8,389 nt of DNA from JAQGMV01 sp035525455 (GCA_035525455.1 DATLEF010000193.1:1-8389), one strand, 5' to 3'; shown: positions 1-6,242, counted from the first letter of the stretch. The notes: generated from the sequence alone by a model not told the origin. Made by a program: numbers and translations.

Positions 1-465
1 TTCACTGCGCGTGAGGCAGTGGAAATCGGTCTCATCAACAAATGCGTGCCGCAGGCCGAGCTTCTGAAGGAGACGCTGAAGTGGTGCGAGACCATGAAAG
101 GCCACAGCGCGCTCACGATCCGCATGACCAAGCGCTCGCTCAATTTCGAGTCGGACAATCTGTATTCCTCCTGGCAGCACGGCATGGAGCTGCTGGCCCA
201 CGTGTGGGGATCGGAGGAAGCGAAAGAAGGGATGAACGCTTTTCTCGCAGGACGGAAACCGGATTTCCAGAAATTCCGCATGCGCGACAAGCAGGAGCTC
301 GAGCGCTATCTCGAAGGCTGCGCGCGCGACGAAAATGCGCCGCCCGCGATGCGTGGCAATGGCTCGGCAGGAAAAGCGGACAAGGCGCGCGGCAAAAACG
401 GCAAGAAGACGGACAAACGCGCAGCGCCTCGAACGCCGCGTGTTGCCGCGGCCGTGAAGGGCTGA
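1..465 (+). CDS. Crotonase-family enoyl-CoA hydratase/isomerase, C-terminal part (MenB/BadI-like)
   Basis: The 5' end lies outside the window; the frame is open from base 1 and ends at TGA 463-465, giving 154 visible residues. The visible part begins FTAREAVEIGLINKCVP, typical of the segment after the crotonase active-site core. It continues with a WCE element, an S-x-x-x-IRMTKRSLN helix and EAKEGMNAFLAGRKPDF, the C-terminal signature of the dihydroxynaphthoyl-CoA synthase (MenB) / 2-ketocyclohexanecarboxyl-CoA hydrolase (BadI) branch. The oxyanion-hole and catalytic residues are upstream and unseen, so the reaction cannot be assigned: hydratase, ring-cleaving hydrolase or cyclase are all possible. 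After the family's usual end (about residue 95 here) there is an unusual tail rich in Lys, Arg, Gly and Ala (residues 110-154). The 55 bases to the CoA-transferase hold no gene and no clear terminator, so the two are probably cotranscribed. Confidence 0.85.
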   Translation, partial: FTAREAVEIGLINKCVPQAELLKETLKWCETMKGHSALTIRMTKRSLNFESDNLYSSWQHGMELLAHVWGSEEAKEGMNAFLAGRKPDFQKFRMRDKQELERYLEGCARDENAPPAMRGNGSAGKADKARGKNGKKTDKRAAPRTPRVAAAVKG

Positions 466-520
466 AGCGCGGCAGGTTTGCCTGACTCATGAATTCTTCG
501 TTTTACGCAGTCCGAGTGAG

Positions 521-1744
521 ATGGCTGGTGTAAGCAAAGGGCGCGAAAGCGAGCCCGCGGGCGCGCTCGAGGGCCTGCGCGTGCTCGATCTCACGCGCAT
601 ACTCGCAGGTCCCTTGTGCACGATGACGCTCGGCGACATGGGCGCCGATGTGATCAAGGTCGAACCGCCGGGCACCGGCGACGATACGCGCACGTGGGGT
701 CCACCGTTCGCGGAGAAAGAGTCCGCATACTTCCTCGGCGTGAACCGCAACAAGCGCTCGATCACGCTCAACATCGGCGTGAAACCGGGCCAGGAGATAC
801 TCGCCAAGCTGATTGCGCGCTCGGACGTTCTCGTCGAAAACTTCAAGGTCGGCACGCTCGAAAAATGGGGTTTCGGCAACGACTGGCTCGAAGCCCACGC
901 GCCGCAAGTCGTGCGCTGCTCGATCACCGGTTACGGATCCACCGGACCCAAGGCAGGCTTGCCCGGCTACGACTTCATATTGCAGGCGGAATCGGGACTC
1001 ATGAGTATTTGCGGCGAGCCCGACGGTGAGCCGATGAAGTACGGCGTCGCGATCGTCGATATCTGCACCGGCATGCTCGCGTGCAATGCCATACTCGCGG
1101 CCCTGCAGGCGCGGCATCGCACCGGCAAAGGTCAGCACGTCGAAGTGTCGCTGTTCGATTCGAGTCTGGCCATGCTGGCGAACGTCGCTTCGAACCACCT
1201 GATTTCCGGACGGGATGCGCGGCGCTTCGGGAACGGTCACCCCAACATCGTTCCGTATACGGCTTATCCGGTTCAGGACGGAATGATTGCCGTCGCCGTG
1301 GGAAACGACGCCCAATTCGCCAAGTTTTCAGCGCTTCTGGATAAACCGGAGTGGGCGGGCGACAAGCGCTTTGCGAAAAACCCCGACCGGGTGGCGAACC
1401 GTGAAGCGCTCGACAGCGCCATTGCCGCGTTACTGCAAAACGATATGGCCGAGGCGTGGCTCTCCAAGCTCACAGCGGGAGGTATTCCATGCGGGCGCAT
1501 CAACTCGGTGGCGCAGGCCTTGGCCGACCCGCACACAGCGGCGCGCGGAATGGTGCGTACGCTGCATCATCCGACCGCGGGCGACGTGCAGACGATCGGC
1601 ATTCCATTCCGCTTCAGTGCGACCCCGGCGTCGGTGCGCCGGGCGCCACCTACGCTCGGGCAGCACACCGAGCAGGTGCTGCGCGACGTGCTCGAGCTTT
1701 CCGATACGCGGATCACCGAGCTGCGTGCGGCGAAAGTGATTTAG
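521..1744 (+). CDS. CaiB/BaiF family (class III) CoA-transferase
   Basis: 407 residues, the usual length for a single-domain family III CoA-transferase, which moves CoA between a donor thioester and a carboxylic acid through an aspartyl-CoA intermediate. Visible hallmarks are LEGLRVLDLTRILAGP (residues 16-31), LGDMGADVIKVEPP (37-50), the NRNKRSITLNI stretch (75-85), DVLVENFKVGTLEKWG (102-117), ITGYGSTGP (135-143), GYDFILQAESGLMS (149-162), and VAIVDICTGM, where Asp180 is the expected nucleophile. HVEVSLFDSSLAMLAN follows. ATG 521 is the natural start because the conserved fold begins about 16 residues later. There is no clear Shine-Dalgarno, only a GAGTGAG immediately before the ATG. Acceptor and donor are unknown. 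The neighbouring crotonase, VOC and dehydrogenase genes suggest it activates a cyclic or branched carboxylate for degradation; that is inference. Confidence 0.93.
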   Translation: MAGVSKGRESEPAGALEGLRVLDLTRILAGPLCTMTLGDMGADVIKVEPPGTGDDTRTWGPPFAEKESAYFLGVNRNKRSITLNIGVKPGQEILAKLIARSDVLVENFKVGTLEKWGFGNDWLEAHAPQVVRCSITGYGSTGPKAGLPGYDFILQAESGLMSICGEPDGEPMKYGVAIVDICTGMLACNAILAALQARHRTGKGQHVEVSLFDSSLAMLANVASNHLISGRDARRFGNGHPNIVPYTAYPVQDGMIAVAVGNDAQFAKFSALLDKPEWAGDKRFAKNPDRVANREALDSAIAALLQNDMAEAWLSKLTAGGIPCGRINSVAQALADPHTAARGMVRTLHHPTAGDVQTIGIPFRFSATPASVRRAPPTLGQHTEQVLRDVLELSDTRITELRAAKVI

Positions 1745-1753
1745 GCCATACCT

Positions 1754-2164
1754 ATGTTCACCGGACTGAGCCATGTCTCGATCGTCGTGCCGGACCTGGA
1801 AGCGGCGCGGGCGCGATTGAAAGCGCTGTACGGTCTCGAGGTGGGTGAGCCGAAAATCAACGAAGAGCAGGGCGTCGTGCTCGCGTACGTCGAGCTCGCC
1901 AACGCGCGCATCGAAATCGTGCAGCCGACGCGCGCTGATTCACCCGTCGCGCGTTTCCTCGAACGCAATCCTCAGGGCGGTATACATCACTTCTGCCTCG
2001 GCGTGGACAGCATGGACGCGACTGTCGGCAAGCTCGCGGCGAACGGCGCTCGCGTGCTCGGAGAGGGCGGCGTGCAACTCAACGTGCATGGAGAGCGCAT
2101 CGCATTCGTCCATCCCAAGGATTTTCTCGGCGCGCTGTTGGAGCTGGAAGAACACAAGAGCTGA
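1754..2164 (+). CDS. VOC-superfamily protein, methylmalonyl-CoA epimerase-like
   Basis: 136 residues, the length of a one-subunit methylmalonyl-CoA epimerase (glyoxalase/VOC fold, two beta-alpha-beta-beta-beta modules). The sequence shows the N-terminal LSHVSIVVPDLEAA with metal-ligand candidate His7, NEEQGVVLAYVEL (residues 36-48) resembling the EEQGV segment of the family, IEIVQP (53-58), SPVARFLERNPQGGIHHFCLGVD (63-85) with the conserved GIHH pair at 78-79, and VHPKDFLGALLELEE (119-133) with a C-terminal Glu ligand near 130. In the known family the enzyme racemises 2-methylmalonyl-CoA using a divalent metal. In this neighbourhood (CoA-transferase, crotonase) it may instead epimerise another 2-substituted acyl-CoA. 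It starts 9 bases after the CoA-transferase stop, without a clear Shine-Dalgarno, so translational coupling is likely. Confidence 0.85.
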   Translation: MFTGLSHVSIVVPDLEAARARLKALYGLEVGEPKINEEQGVVLAYVELANARIEIVQPTRADSPVARFLERNPQGGIHHFCLGVDSMDATVGKLAANGARVLGEGGVQLNVHGERIAFVHPKDFLGALLELEEHKS

Positions 2165-2170
2165 CGCGCC

Positions 2171-3223
2171 ATGACTGAACCCTTGCCAGTCCCGGCACGC
2201 CGGCTCGAAGAGTTCATTGCACGTGCGTTCGAAGCCGTCGACATGCCTCACCCGGACGCGGTGATCGTAGCCGAGCTGATGGCCCGAGCCGACCTGAACG
2301 GTTCGGAAGGACACGGTGTTTTCCGCTTGCCGCAATACATCCGACGCATCAAAGGCGGAGCGGTCAATCTGCATCCAAACATCCGCATCGAGCGCGAAGC
2401 CGCGGGCATGGCCCTGATCGACGGCGACAACGGCATGGGCCATCTCGTCATGCGCTATGCCGCGCAAAAAGCGATCGAAAAAGCGCAGCACGCCGGTGTC
2501 GCGTGGGTCGGCGCGAAGTGGAGCAACCACGCGGGTCCTGCTTCACTTTACGCGACGATGCCGCTCGAGCACGACATGATCGGGCTCTATCTCGCGGTCG
2601 GCAGCGCGAACCATCTTCCGCCCTGGGGCGGGCTCGAGATGCTCCTGTCGACCAATCCGCTCGCGGTCGCCGTTCCAGCCGGTGAGGAAGCACCGATCGT
2701 GCTCGATATGGCCACGACCGTGGCGGCGTATGGCAAGGTGAAGACGAAAGCGCAGCGCGGCGAAACGATGCCAGTGGGCTGGATGATGGATCGCGAAGGC
2801 AGGCCGCTCACCGATCCGAAACGCGCGAACGAGGGTTTCCTGCTGCCGATCGGCGACTACAAAGGATATGGCCTCGCGCTTCTCATCGGATTGCTCGCCG
2901 GGACGCTGAACGGCGCGGCGATGGGCAAGGACGTCGTCGATTTCAACGCCGACGATACGACACCCACCAACACGGGACATGCGATCGTCGCCATTTCCGT
3001 CGATGCCTTCGGCGGCGTAGCGGAATTCAAACAGCGCGTGGACGTCCTCGCGCGCGAATTGCGCGGCTCGCAGCGGTTGCCGGGCGTTGAACGTATCTGG
3101 CTGCCGGGGGAGCAAAGTCACGCCAAAAGGGCGGAACGCGCGCGTCTCGGCGTCCCGCTGCCGGCGCAGCTGCTCGCAACCCTTGGGGACCTTGCGGCAG
3201 AACTGGGTATCGCCGGGTTGTAA
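2171..3223 (+). CDS. Ldh2-family malate/L-lactate/ureidoglycolate-type NAD(P)-dependent dehydrogenase
   Basis: 350 residues, matching the type-2 malate/lactate dehydrogenase family, which is unrelated to Rossmann-fold MDH/LDH. Members oxidise 2-hydroxy acids or reduce 2-oxo acids with NAD(P). Visible motifs: DLNGSEGHGVFRLPQYIRRI (residues 41-60), normally D-x-x-G-x-x-SHG-x-x-R with Y downstream; here the Ser before His48 is Gly. Others are NGMGHLVM (87-94), AKWSNHAGPASLYA (115-128) with probable catalytic His120, LSTNPLAVAVP (159-169), VLDMATTVAAYGKV (177-190), and DYKGYGLALLIGLLAG (229-244). Starts 6 bases after the epimerase-like gene's stop and is the last gene of this operon; a strong hairpin repeat begins 8 bases after its stop. 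The substrate is unknown: malate, lactate, ureidoglycolate, sulfolactate and diketogulonate enzymes share the fold. Gly in place of the Ser of SHG may mark an unusual subgroup. Confidence 0.92.
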   Translation: MTEPLPVPARRLEEFIARAFEAVDMPHPDAVIVAELMARADLNGSEGHGVFRLPQYIRRIKGGAVNLHPNIRIEREAAGMALIDGDNGMGHLVMRYAAQKAIEKAQHAGVAWVGAKWSNHAGPASLYATMPLEHDMIGLYLAVGSANHLPPWGGLEMLLSTNPLAVAVPAGEEAPIVLDMATTVAAYGKVKTKAQRGETMPVGWMMDREGRPLTDPKRANEGFLLPIGDYKGYGLALLIGLLAGTLNGAAMGKDVVDFNADDTTPTNTGHAIVAISVDAFGGVAEFKQRVDVLARELRGSQRLPGVERIWLPGEQSHAKRAERARLGVPLPAQLLATLGDLAAELGIAGL

Positions 3224-3224
3224 G

Positions 3225-3258
3225 CCACGACGCGCCGCCGCTGAAAGCGCCGGCGCAA
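3225..3258 (+). repeat. 34-base direct repeat, copy 1, containing an imperfect hairpin
   Basis: Identical over 34 bases to 3300-3333. Inside it, GCGCCGCCGCT (3232-3242) and AGCGCCGGCGC (3246-3256) form an 11-pair stem with one C-C mismatch around a GAA loop; the right arm contains the perfect 10-base palindrome GCGCCGGCGC. It sits just after the Ldh2-type gene's stop. No T-run follows on either strand, so a classical intrinsic terminator is unlikely. Candidates are a REP-like extragenic palindrome or an upstream activator-binding site for the sigma-54 promoter at 3366-3381; its centre is about 148 bases before the predicted transcription start. Confidence 0.9.
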
Positions 3259-3268
3259 GAGGTGCTTA

Positions 3269-3284
3269 GGCGGCTCGCGCCGCT
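3269..3284 (+). other. Small hairpin between the two 34-base repeats
   Basis: GCGGC (3270-3274) and GCCGC (3279-3283) can pair around a TCGC loop, with TA/TA pairs just outside if G3269 bulges out. It is followed by the palindrome ACATGT at 3285-3290. Together with the flanking repeats this gives three hairpins in about 100 bases. Function unknown. Confidence 0.45.
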
Positions 3285-3299
3285 ACATGTAATCGCTAA

Positions 3300-3333
3300 C
3301 CACGACGCGCCGCCGCTGAAAGCGCCGGCGCAA
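3300..3333 (+). repeat. 34-base direct repeat, copy 2, containing an imperfect hairpin
   Basis: Exact copy of 3225-3258, 75 bases further on (start to start). The stem arms are 3307-3317 and 3321-3331 with a GAA loop. This copy also has an outer four-pair stem, CCAC 3300-3303 with GTGG 3335-3338, across a symmetric 3x3 internal loop. Its centre lies about 73 bases before the predicted sigma-54 transcription start for mlaC. The 75-base spacing is close to seven helical turns, so both copies could lie on the same DNA face. Confidence 0.9.
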
Positions 3334-3365
3334 AGTGGCTTTGACTCCCGTATAGTACCGCCCCT

Positions 3366-3381
3366 TGGCATGGCGGTTGCT
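3366..3381 (+). promoter_or_regulatory. Predicted sigma-54 (RpoN) promoter, -24/-12, for mlaC
   Basis: TGGCATGGCGGTTGCT fits the consensus TGGCACGNNNNTTGCW at every defined position except T for C at position 6. The GG (3367-3368) and GC (3379-3380) dinucleotides have the exact spacing that sigma-54 needs. The predicted start is near 3392, leaving a leader of about 80 bases before the GTG of mlaC. Identification is by motif only. Confidence 0.7.
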
Positions 3382-3413
3382 GCGTTCCGACGCCTTCGGG
3401 AACCGCCCATGCC
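3367..3413 (+). other. Long inverted repeat overlapping the sigma-54 promoter and mlaC leader
   Basis: GGCATGGCGGTT (3367-3378) is the reverse complement of AACCGCCCATGCC (3401-3413) apart from one extra base in the right arm. The left arm coincides with the -24/-12 promoter and the right arm lies in the predicted transcribed leader. It could be an operator that occludes the promoter, or chance in GC-rich DNA. No T-run follows, so it does not look like a terminator. Confidence 0.55.
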
Positions 3414-3461
3414 GCGCCCCGCCTAACACATGACGCGGGACGCTTCTTGAGCCCCGCCATC

Positions 3462-3466
3462 AGGAG
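3462..3466 (+). promoter_or_regulatory. Shine-Dalgarno of mlaC that fixes a GTG start
   Basis: AGGAG lies six bases before GTG 3473, ideal spacing. Translation from this GTG gives a complete signal peptide, so GTG is the start despite the non-ATG codon. Confidence 0.85.
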
Positions 3467-3472
3467 ATTGCC

Positions 3473-4078
3473 GTGAATCGATTGATCAGCTTGCTCTGTG
3501 CCGCGTTCCTGGGGGTCGCTTGCGGCGCCGGCGCCGCCGAAATGTCGCCTGACGCGATCGTAAAAGACACCGCGGACGAGGTCCTTTCGATCATCCGCTC
3601 GAACAAGGACAAGCGCATATTGCGGGAGCTCGCGGAGAAAAAAGTACTCCCGAACTTTGATTTCCGCGCGATGACGCAGCTCGCCGTCGGCCGTTTCTGG
3701 CGCGAGGCGAGCCCGACGCAGCAGAAAGCGCTCGAGGATTCGTTCAGAACGCTGCTGGTCAATACGTACACCGCCTCGCTCAACGTCGCGGCGACCGGCA
3801 AGGAATCGGTCGAAGTGAAACCGCTCGAACTCAAGGCAGGCGACAAGGACGTGCTCGTGCGCACGCTGGTGCGCACGCCGAGCCGGCAGCCGATTCCCGT
3901 CGATTACCGCATGAGCCGCGGCAGCGAGGGCTGGAAAGTGTACGATGTGATCGTGGAGAATCTGAGCCTTGTCACCAATTACCGCAGCTCGTTCGCTTCC
4001 GAGATCCAGCGCTCCGGCATAGACGGACTCATCAAGGCGCTGGAAGGGAAGAACCGCGAGCTCGCACAGGCCGGCTGA
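3473..4078 (+). CDS. mlaC: MlaC / Ttg2D-family periplasmic phospholipid-binding protein
   Basis: 201 residues from a GTG start with a strong Shine-Dalgarno. A Sec signal peptide is visible: Arg3, hydrophobic core 4-19, AGAA|E cleavage near residue 22. The mature part matches the MlaC/toluene-tolerance family: LPNFDFRAMTQLAVGRFWREASPTQQ (residues 57-82), FRTLLVNTYTASL, LVRTPSRQPIPVDYRM, GWKVYDVIVENLSLVTNYRSSF, and a C-terminal GIDGLIKALEGKNREL. In the known pathway MlaC carries phospholipids across the periplasm between the outer-membrane MlaA complex and the inner-membrane MlaFEDB transporter. Here it stands alone: none of mlaF, E, D, B or mlaA is adjacent. It has its own predicted sigma-54 promoter and is followed by the glrK-qseG-glrR operon after 65 bases. 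It could also belong to the related hopanoid-associated HpnM branch, though nothing else here supports hopanoids. Confidence 0.9.
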   Translation: MNRLISLLCAAFLGVACGAGAAEMSPDAIVKDTADEVLSIIRSNKDKRILRELAEKKVLPNFDFRAMTQLAVGRFWREASPTQQKALEDSFRTLLVNTYTASLNVAATGKESVEVKPLELKAGDKDVLVRTLVRTPSRQPIPVDYRMSRGSEGWKVYDVIVENLSLVTNYRSSFASEIQRSGIDGLIKALEGKNRELAQAG

Positions 4079-4102
4079 CGCCAAAAGGAAGCGTTGTGGG
4101 CG

Positions 4103-4144
4103 TGCAGTCGGCTGCGACGAGCGACACCCGCTAACTCGACTGCA
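4103..4144 (+). other. Inverted repeat reaching into the glrK start codon
   Basis: TGCAGTCG (4103-4110) is the perfect reverse complement of CGACTGCA (4137-4144), whose last base is the A of the glrK ATG. The loop is 26 bases. In RNA this stem would end on the start codon and could reduce initiation; in DNA it could be a dyad operator. No clear Shine-Dalgarno is visible before 4144. Confidence 0.5.
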
Positions 4145-5625
4145 TGCGCATTTCGTATCCGCGCTCGTTCTTAAAACTGCTGTTCGTCGGCTTCGCACTG
4201 GTTGCGCTGCCGCTCATGTTCGCGCTCGTCAATAACGCGATTTCGATCGATCACCTCGCCAATCTCAGCCAGAAAGCGGTCTATCAGGCGGTCCAGGCGA
4301 CGCAGAGCAGCCGCAAGCTCGCGGAGCTCGTGCCGGCCATGGAGCGCACCGCGCACCAGATGCTGATACTCGGTGACCGGTCGCTCCTCGACACCTATCG
4401 CGTGCACCGTAAACAGCTGCTCGCCACGGCCGGCGAATTCGCCACCCTGCCTTTCGACACGGAGCAGCGCAACGCGCTGCGCGAAATCGTCAGCGGCGAA
4501 GAGACGATCTACGAACAGCTGTCGAATCCCGCCGCGCGTGCGGAGGACCTGCAGAAGGCGGTCCAGTCATTCGTGGCGCTGGGCGAGCGCGCCCAGGAGA
4601 TCAACCGTCGCAGCAACGCGCTGATCGACCGCGAGGTGGAGAACATGCGCTCGACCGCGCGGCAGGCCCAGCACATCACGCTGTGGCAGCTGCTCGCTCT
4701 TTTCCCTGTCGTCGTTTTTCTCGTCGTCGGGTTCACCATACTCATCACGCGTCCCATACGCCAGATCGATGCCGCGATACGGCGCCTCGGCCAGGCTGAT
4801 TTCACCGTACCCGTGCGTATCGGCGGACCGGACGATCTGCAGCACCTGGGCGAACGGCTCGACTGGATGCGCGAACGGCTGGCCGATCTCGAGCAGCAGA
4901 AAAACCGCTTTCTGCGCCACATGTCGCACGAGTTGAAAACACCGCTCACCGCGCTGCGGGAAGGCGCGGAGCTCCTGGCGGAGGAGGTCGTCGGCAAGCT
5001 CACCCCGGAGCAGCGCGAAGTCGCCGAGATCCTGCGGCACAACAGTATAGAATTGCAGAAACTCATCGAAGATCTGCTGTTGTACGGCGCAACCCAGTCT
5101 CACGGGCCGGCGCTCGACATCGCGCCCGTGGAGCTGAAGCATGTGATCGCCCGCGTGATCGACGATCAGAAGCTCGCATTGCGGGCGAAACGCCTCACGA
5201 TAGACGCCAATGTGCAGGATCTCACGCTGCGCGCCGATTTCGAGAAGCTGCGGGTGATGCTCGACAACCTCATGTCGAACGCGATCAAGTTCTCGCCGGC
5301 CGGCGGCACGATTTCGCTGAGCGCGCGGCAGGCCGAGACGCGGGTCGTGATCGACGTCGCCGACCAAGGTCCGGGCATTGCGCCCGAAGAAAAAAAACTC
5401 GTGTTCGAGCCGTTCTACCGGGGTCAATACGCCGCCGACGCGCTGGTCAAGGGGACCGGAATCGGGCTTTCGGTGGTTCGCGAGCACGCGCAGATGCATG
5501 GCGGCAGCATCGAGATCATCGACAATGCGCCGGGCTCGCGTTTCCGCATACAGCTGCCGCTCGCACCCTCGGCAAAACAGGCAGAAACGCCGAAACCAGC
5601 GGTGTCAGTCGAGGCCGTGCGATGA
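4144..5625 (+). CDS. glrK: Membrane sensor histidine kinase of the GlrK/QseE type
   Basis: 493 residues. It has an N-terminal membrane segment (about 10-32), a helical periplasmic sensor region (about 33-178), a second membrane segment (about 179-201), a HAMP linker (about 201-253), the dimerisation/phosphoacceptor H-box FLRHMSHELKTPLT with His262, and an HATPase domain: N-box DNLMSNAIKFSP (374-385), G1 DQGPGI (407-412), FEPFYRG (421-427), G2 GTGIGLS (437-443). All catalytic elements are intact. The assignment to GlrK (QseE/YfhK) rests on the following lipoprotein and sigma-54 response-regulator genes in the E. coli order. The kinase is expected to sit in the inner membrane and phosphorylate GlrR in response to an envelope or host-derived signal; the signal here is unknown. 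Its stop overlaps the next gene's start (ATGA, 5622-5625), implying translational coupling. Confidence 0.92.
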   Translation: MRISYPRSFLKLLFVGFALVALPLMFALVNNAISIDHLANLSQKAVYQAVQATQSSRKLAELVPAMERTAHQMLILGDRSLLDTYRVHRKQLLATAGEFATLPFDTEQRNALREIVSGEETIYEQLSNPAARAEDLQKAVQSFVALGERAQEINRRSNALIDREVENMRSTARQAQHITLWQLLALFPVVVFLVVGFTILITRPIRQIDAAIRRLGQADFTVPVRIGGPDDLQHLGERLDWMRERLADLEQQKNRFLRHMSHELKTPLTALREGAELLAEEVVGKLTPEQREVAEILRHNSIELQKLIEDLLLYGATQSHGPALDIAPVELKHVIARVIDDQKLALRAKRLTIDANVQDLTLRADFEKLRVMLDNLMSNAIKFSPAGGTISLSARQAETRVVIDVADQGPGIAPEEKKLVFEPFYRGQYAADALVKGTGIGLSVVREHAQMHGGSIEIIDNAPGSRFRIQLPLAPSAKQAETPKPAVSVEAVR

Positions 5626-6242
5626 AGCCGTGGGCTCCTGTGACTGCTGCCGTGCTGTTCGTGACTGCGTGCGCCACGCAACAGACTGAGGAGCCTGCGT
5701 CGGAGCCGCCGGCTGAAGACGTGGCCGCGGCGCCTCAGGTGGAACCGCCGGTCAAAGGCAGGCCCGCTGCGAAGCCCGAACGAGGCCCGGCTGTAAGGCT
5801 GGCCGAGTTCGAGATGCTGCTCGCCGACTTTGAACGGCTGCGTCGACTTCCCTCCGCCGAGCTTGCGCGCGAGCAGGAAGCAGCGCGCCAGGCCTTCAAC
5901 CAGTCGAGAAGCGAGCTCGCGCGAGTGCGGCTTGCGATGGCTTTGGCGGTCCCGGGTAGCCCGCCCGGTGAAGAGCTGCGTGCACTCGAGCTGCTCGACC
6001 CGGTCATCAAGAATCCGTCGGCTGCGCTGCATGGCATCGCGTTCCTGATGGCTGCATATATACAGGAGCAAAGACGGCTGTTCGCACACATCCAGGGACT
6101 GCAGCAGAATAACCAGGGATTGCAGCAAAACGTGCAGGCGTTGCAGCAGAACGTACAGGGGCTGCAGCAGAAGCTCGATGCGTTACGCACGCTCGAGCGC
6201 AGCTTGACCGAGCGCCGCGAGCCGGCGCCGAAGCGAAAATAA
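5622..6242 (+). CDS. qseG: QseG-like outer-membrane lipoprotein with C-terminal coiled coil
   Basis: 206 residues. The N-terminus is a short lipoprotein signal with lipobox V-T-A-C, Cys17 being the lipidated residue. The next residues are not Asp, so Lol sorting to the outer membrane is expected. A Pro/Ala/Glu-rich spacer (20-56) follows, then helical segments (58-106 and 117-130), then a heptad array with LQQN-type units at 157-184 that predicts a coiled coil, ending in a basic tail. Sequence similarity to QseG (YfhG) cannot be judged strongly by eye; the call relies on lipoprotein nature and exact position between glrK and glrR, as in E. coli where QseG acts on the kinase QseE. The coiled coil could span the periplasm or dimerise. 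Its stop TAA shares bases with a minicistron ATG (TAATG, 6240-6244). Confidence 0.75.
   Translation: MKPWAPVTAAVLFVTACATQQTEEPASEPPAEDVAAAPQVEPPVKGRPAAKPERGPAVRLAEFEMLLADFERLRRLPSAELAREQEAARQAFNQSRSELARVRLAMALAVPGSPPGEELRALELLDPVIKNPSAALHGIAFLMAAYIQEQRRLFAHIQGLQQNNQGLQQNVQALQQNVQGLQQKLDALRTLERSLTERREPAPKRK
6090..6173 (+). repeat. Four tandem 21-base units encoding the LQQN heptads
   Basis: Units at 6090-6110, 6111-6131, 6132-6152 and 6153-6173 encode IQGLQQN, NQGLQQN, VQALQQN and VQGLQQK; a degenerate fifth heptad (LDALRTL) follows. The copies have diverged at synonymous positions, so the array is old and maintained at protein level, though unit-number variation between strains is possible. 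Confidence 0.9.

Noticed and set aside
503..1315. 270-codon minus-strand open frame over the CoA-transferase
   Set aside because: Antisense shadow with no recognisable domain.
3341..3356. TTGACT and TATAGT as a sigma-70 promoter for mlaC
   Set aside because: The two elements are only four bases apart, and neither has a partner at 16-18 bases.
3027..3410. Minus-strand frame with a duplicated AGAFSGGASWL segment
   Set aside because: The duplication is only the translation of the 34-base intergenic repeat; the rest is antisense to the dehydrogenase gene.
3430..3450. Upstream mini-ORF (ATG to TGA, six residues) in the mlaC leader
   Set aside because: No Shine-Dalgarno and nothing beyond chance supports it.
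4098..4113. Sigma-54-like GG-N10-GC before glrK
   Set aside because: Only the bare dinucleotides fit; TGGCA and TTGC are absent.
3296..4198. 300-codon open frame on the minus strand over mlaC
   Set aside because: Opposite to a gene with signal peptide, good Shine-Dalgarno and MlaC motifs; Arg/His/Ala-rich shadow typical of GC-rich DNA.
4567..5499. 310-codon minus-strand open frame over glrK
   Set aside because: Antisense of intact kinase motifs; no family features.
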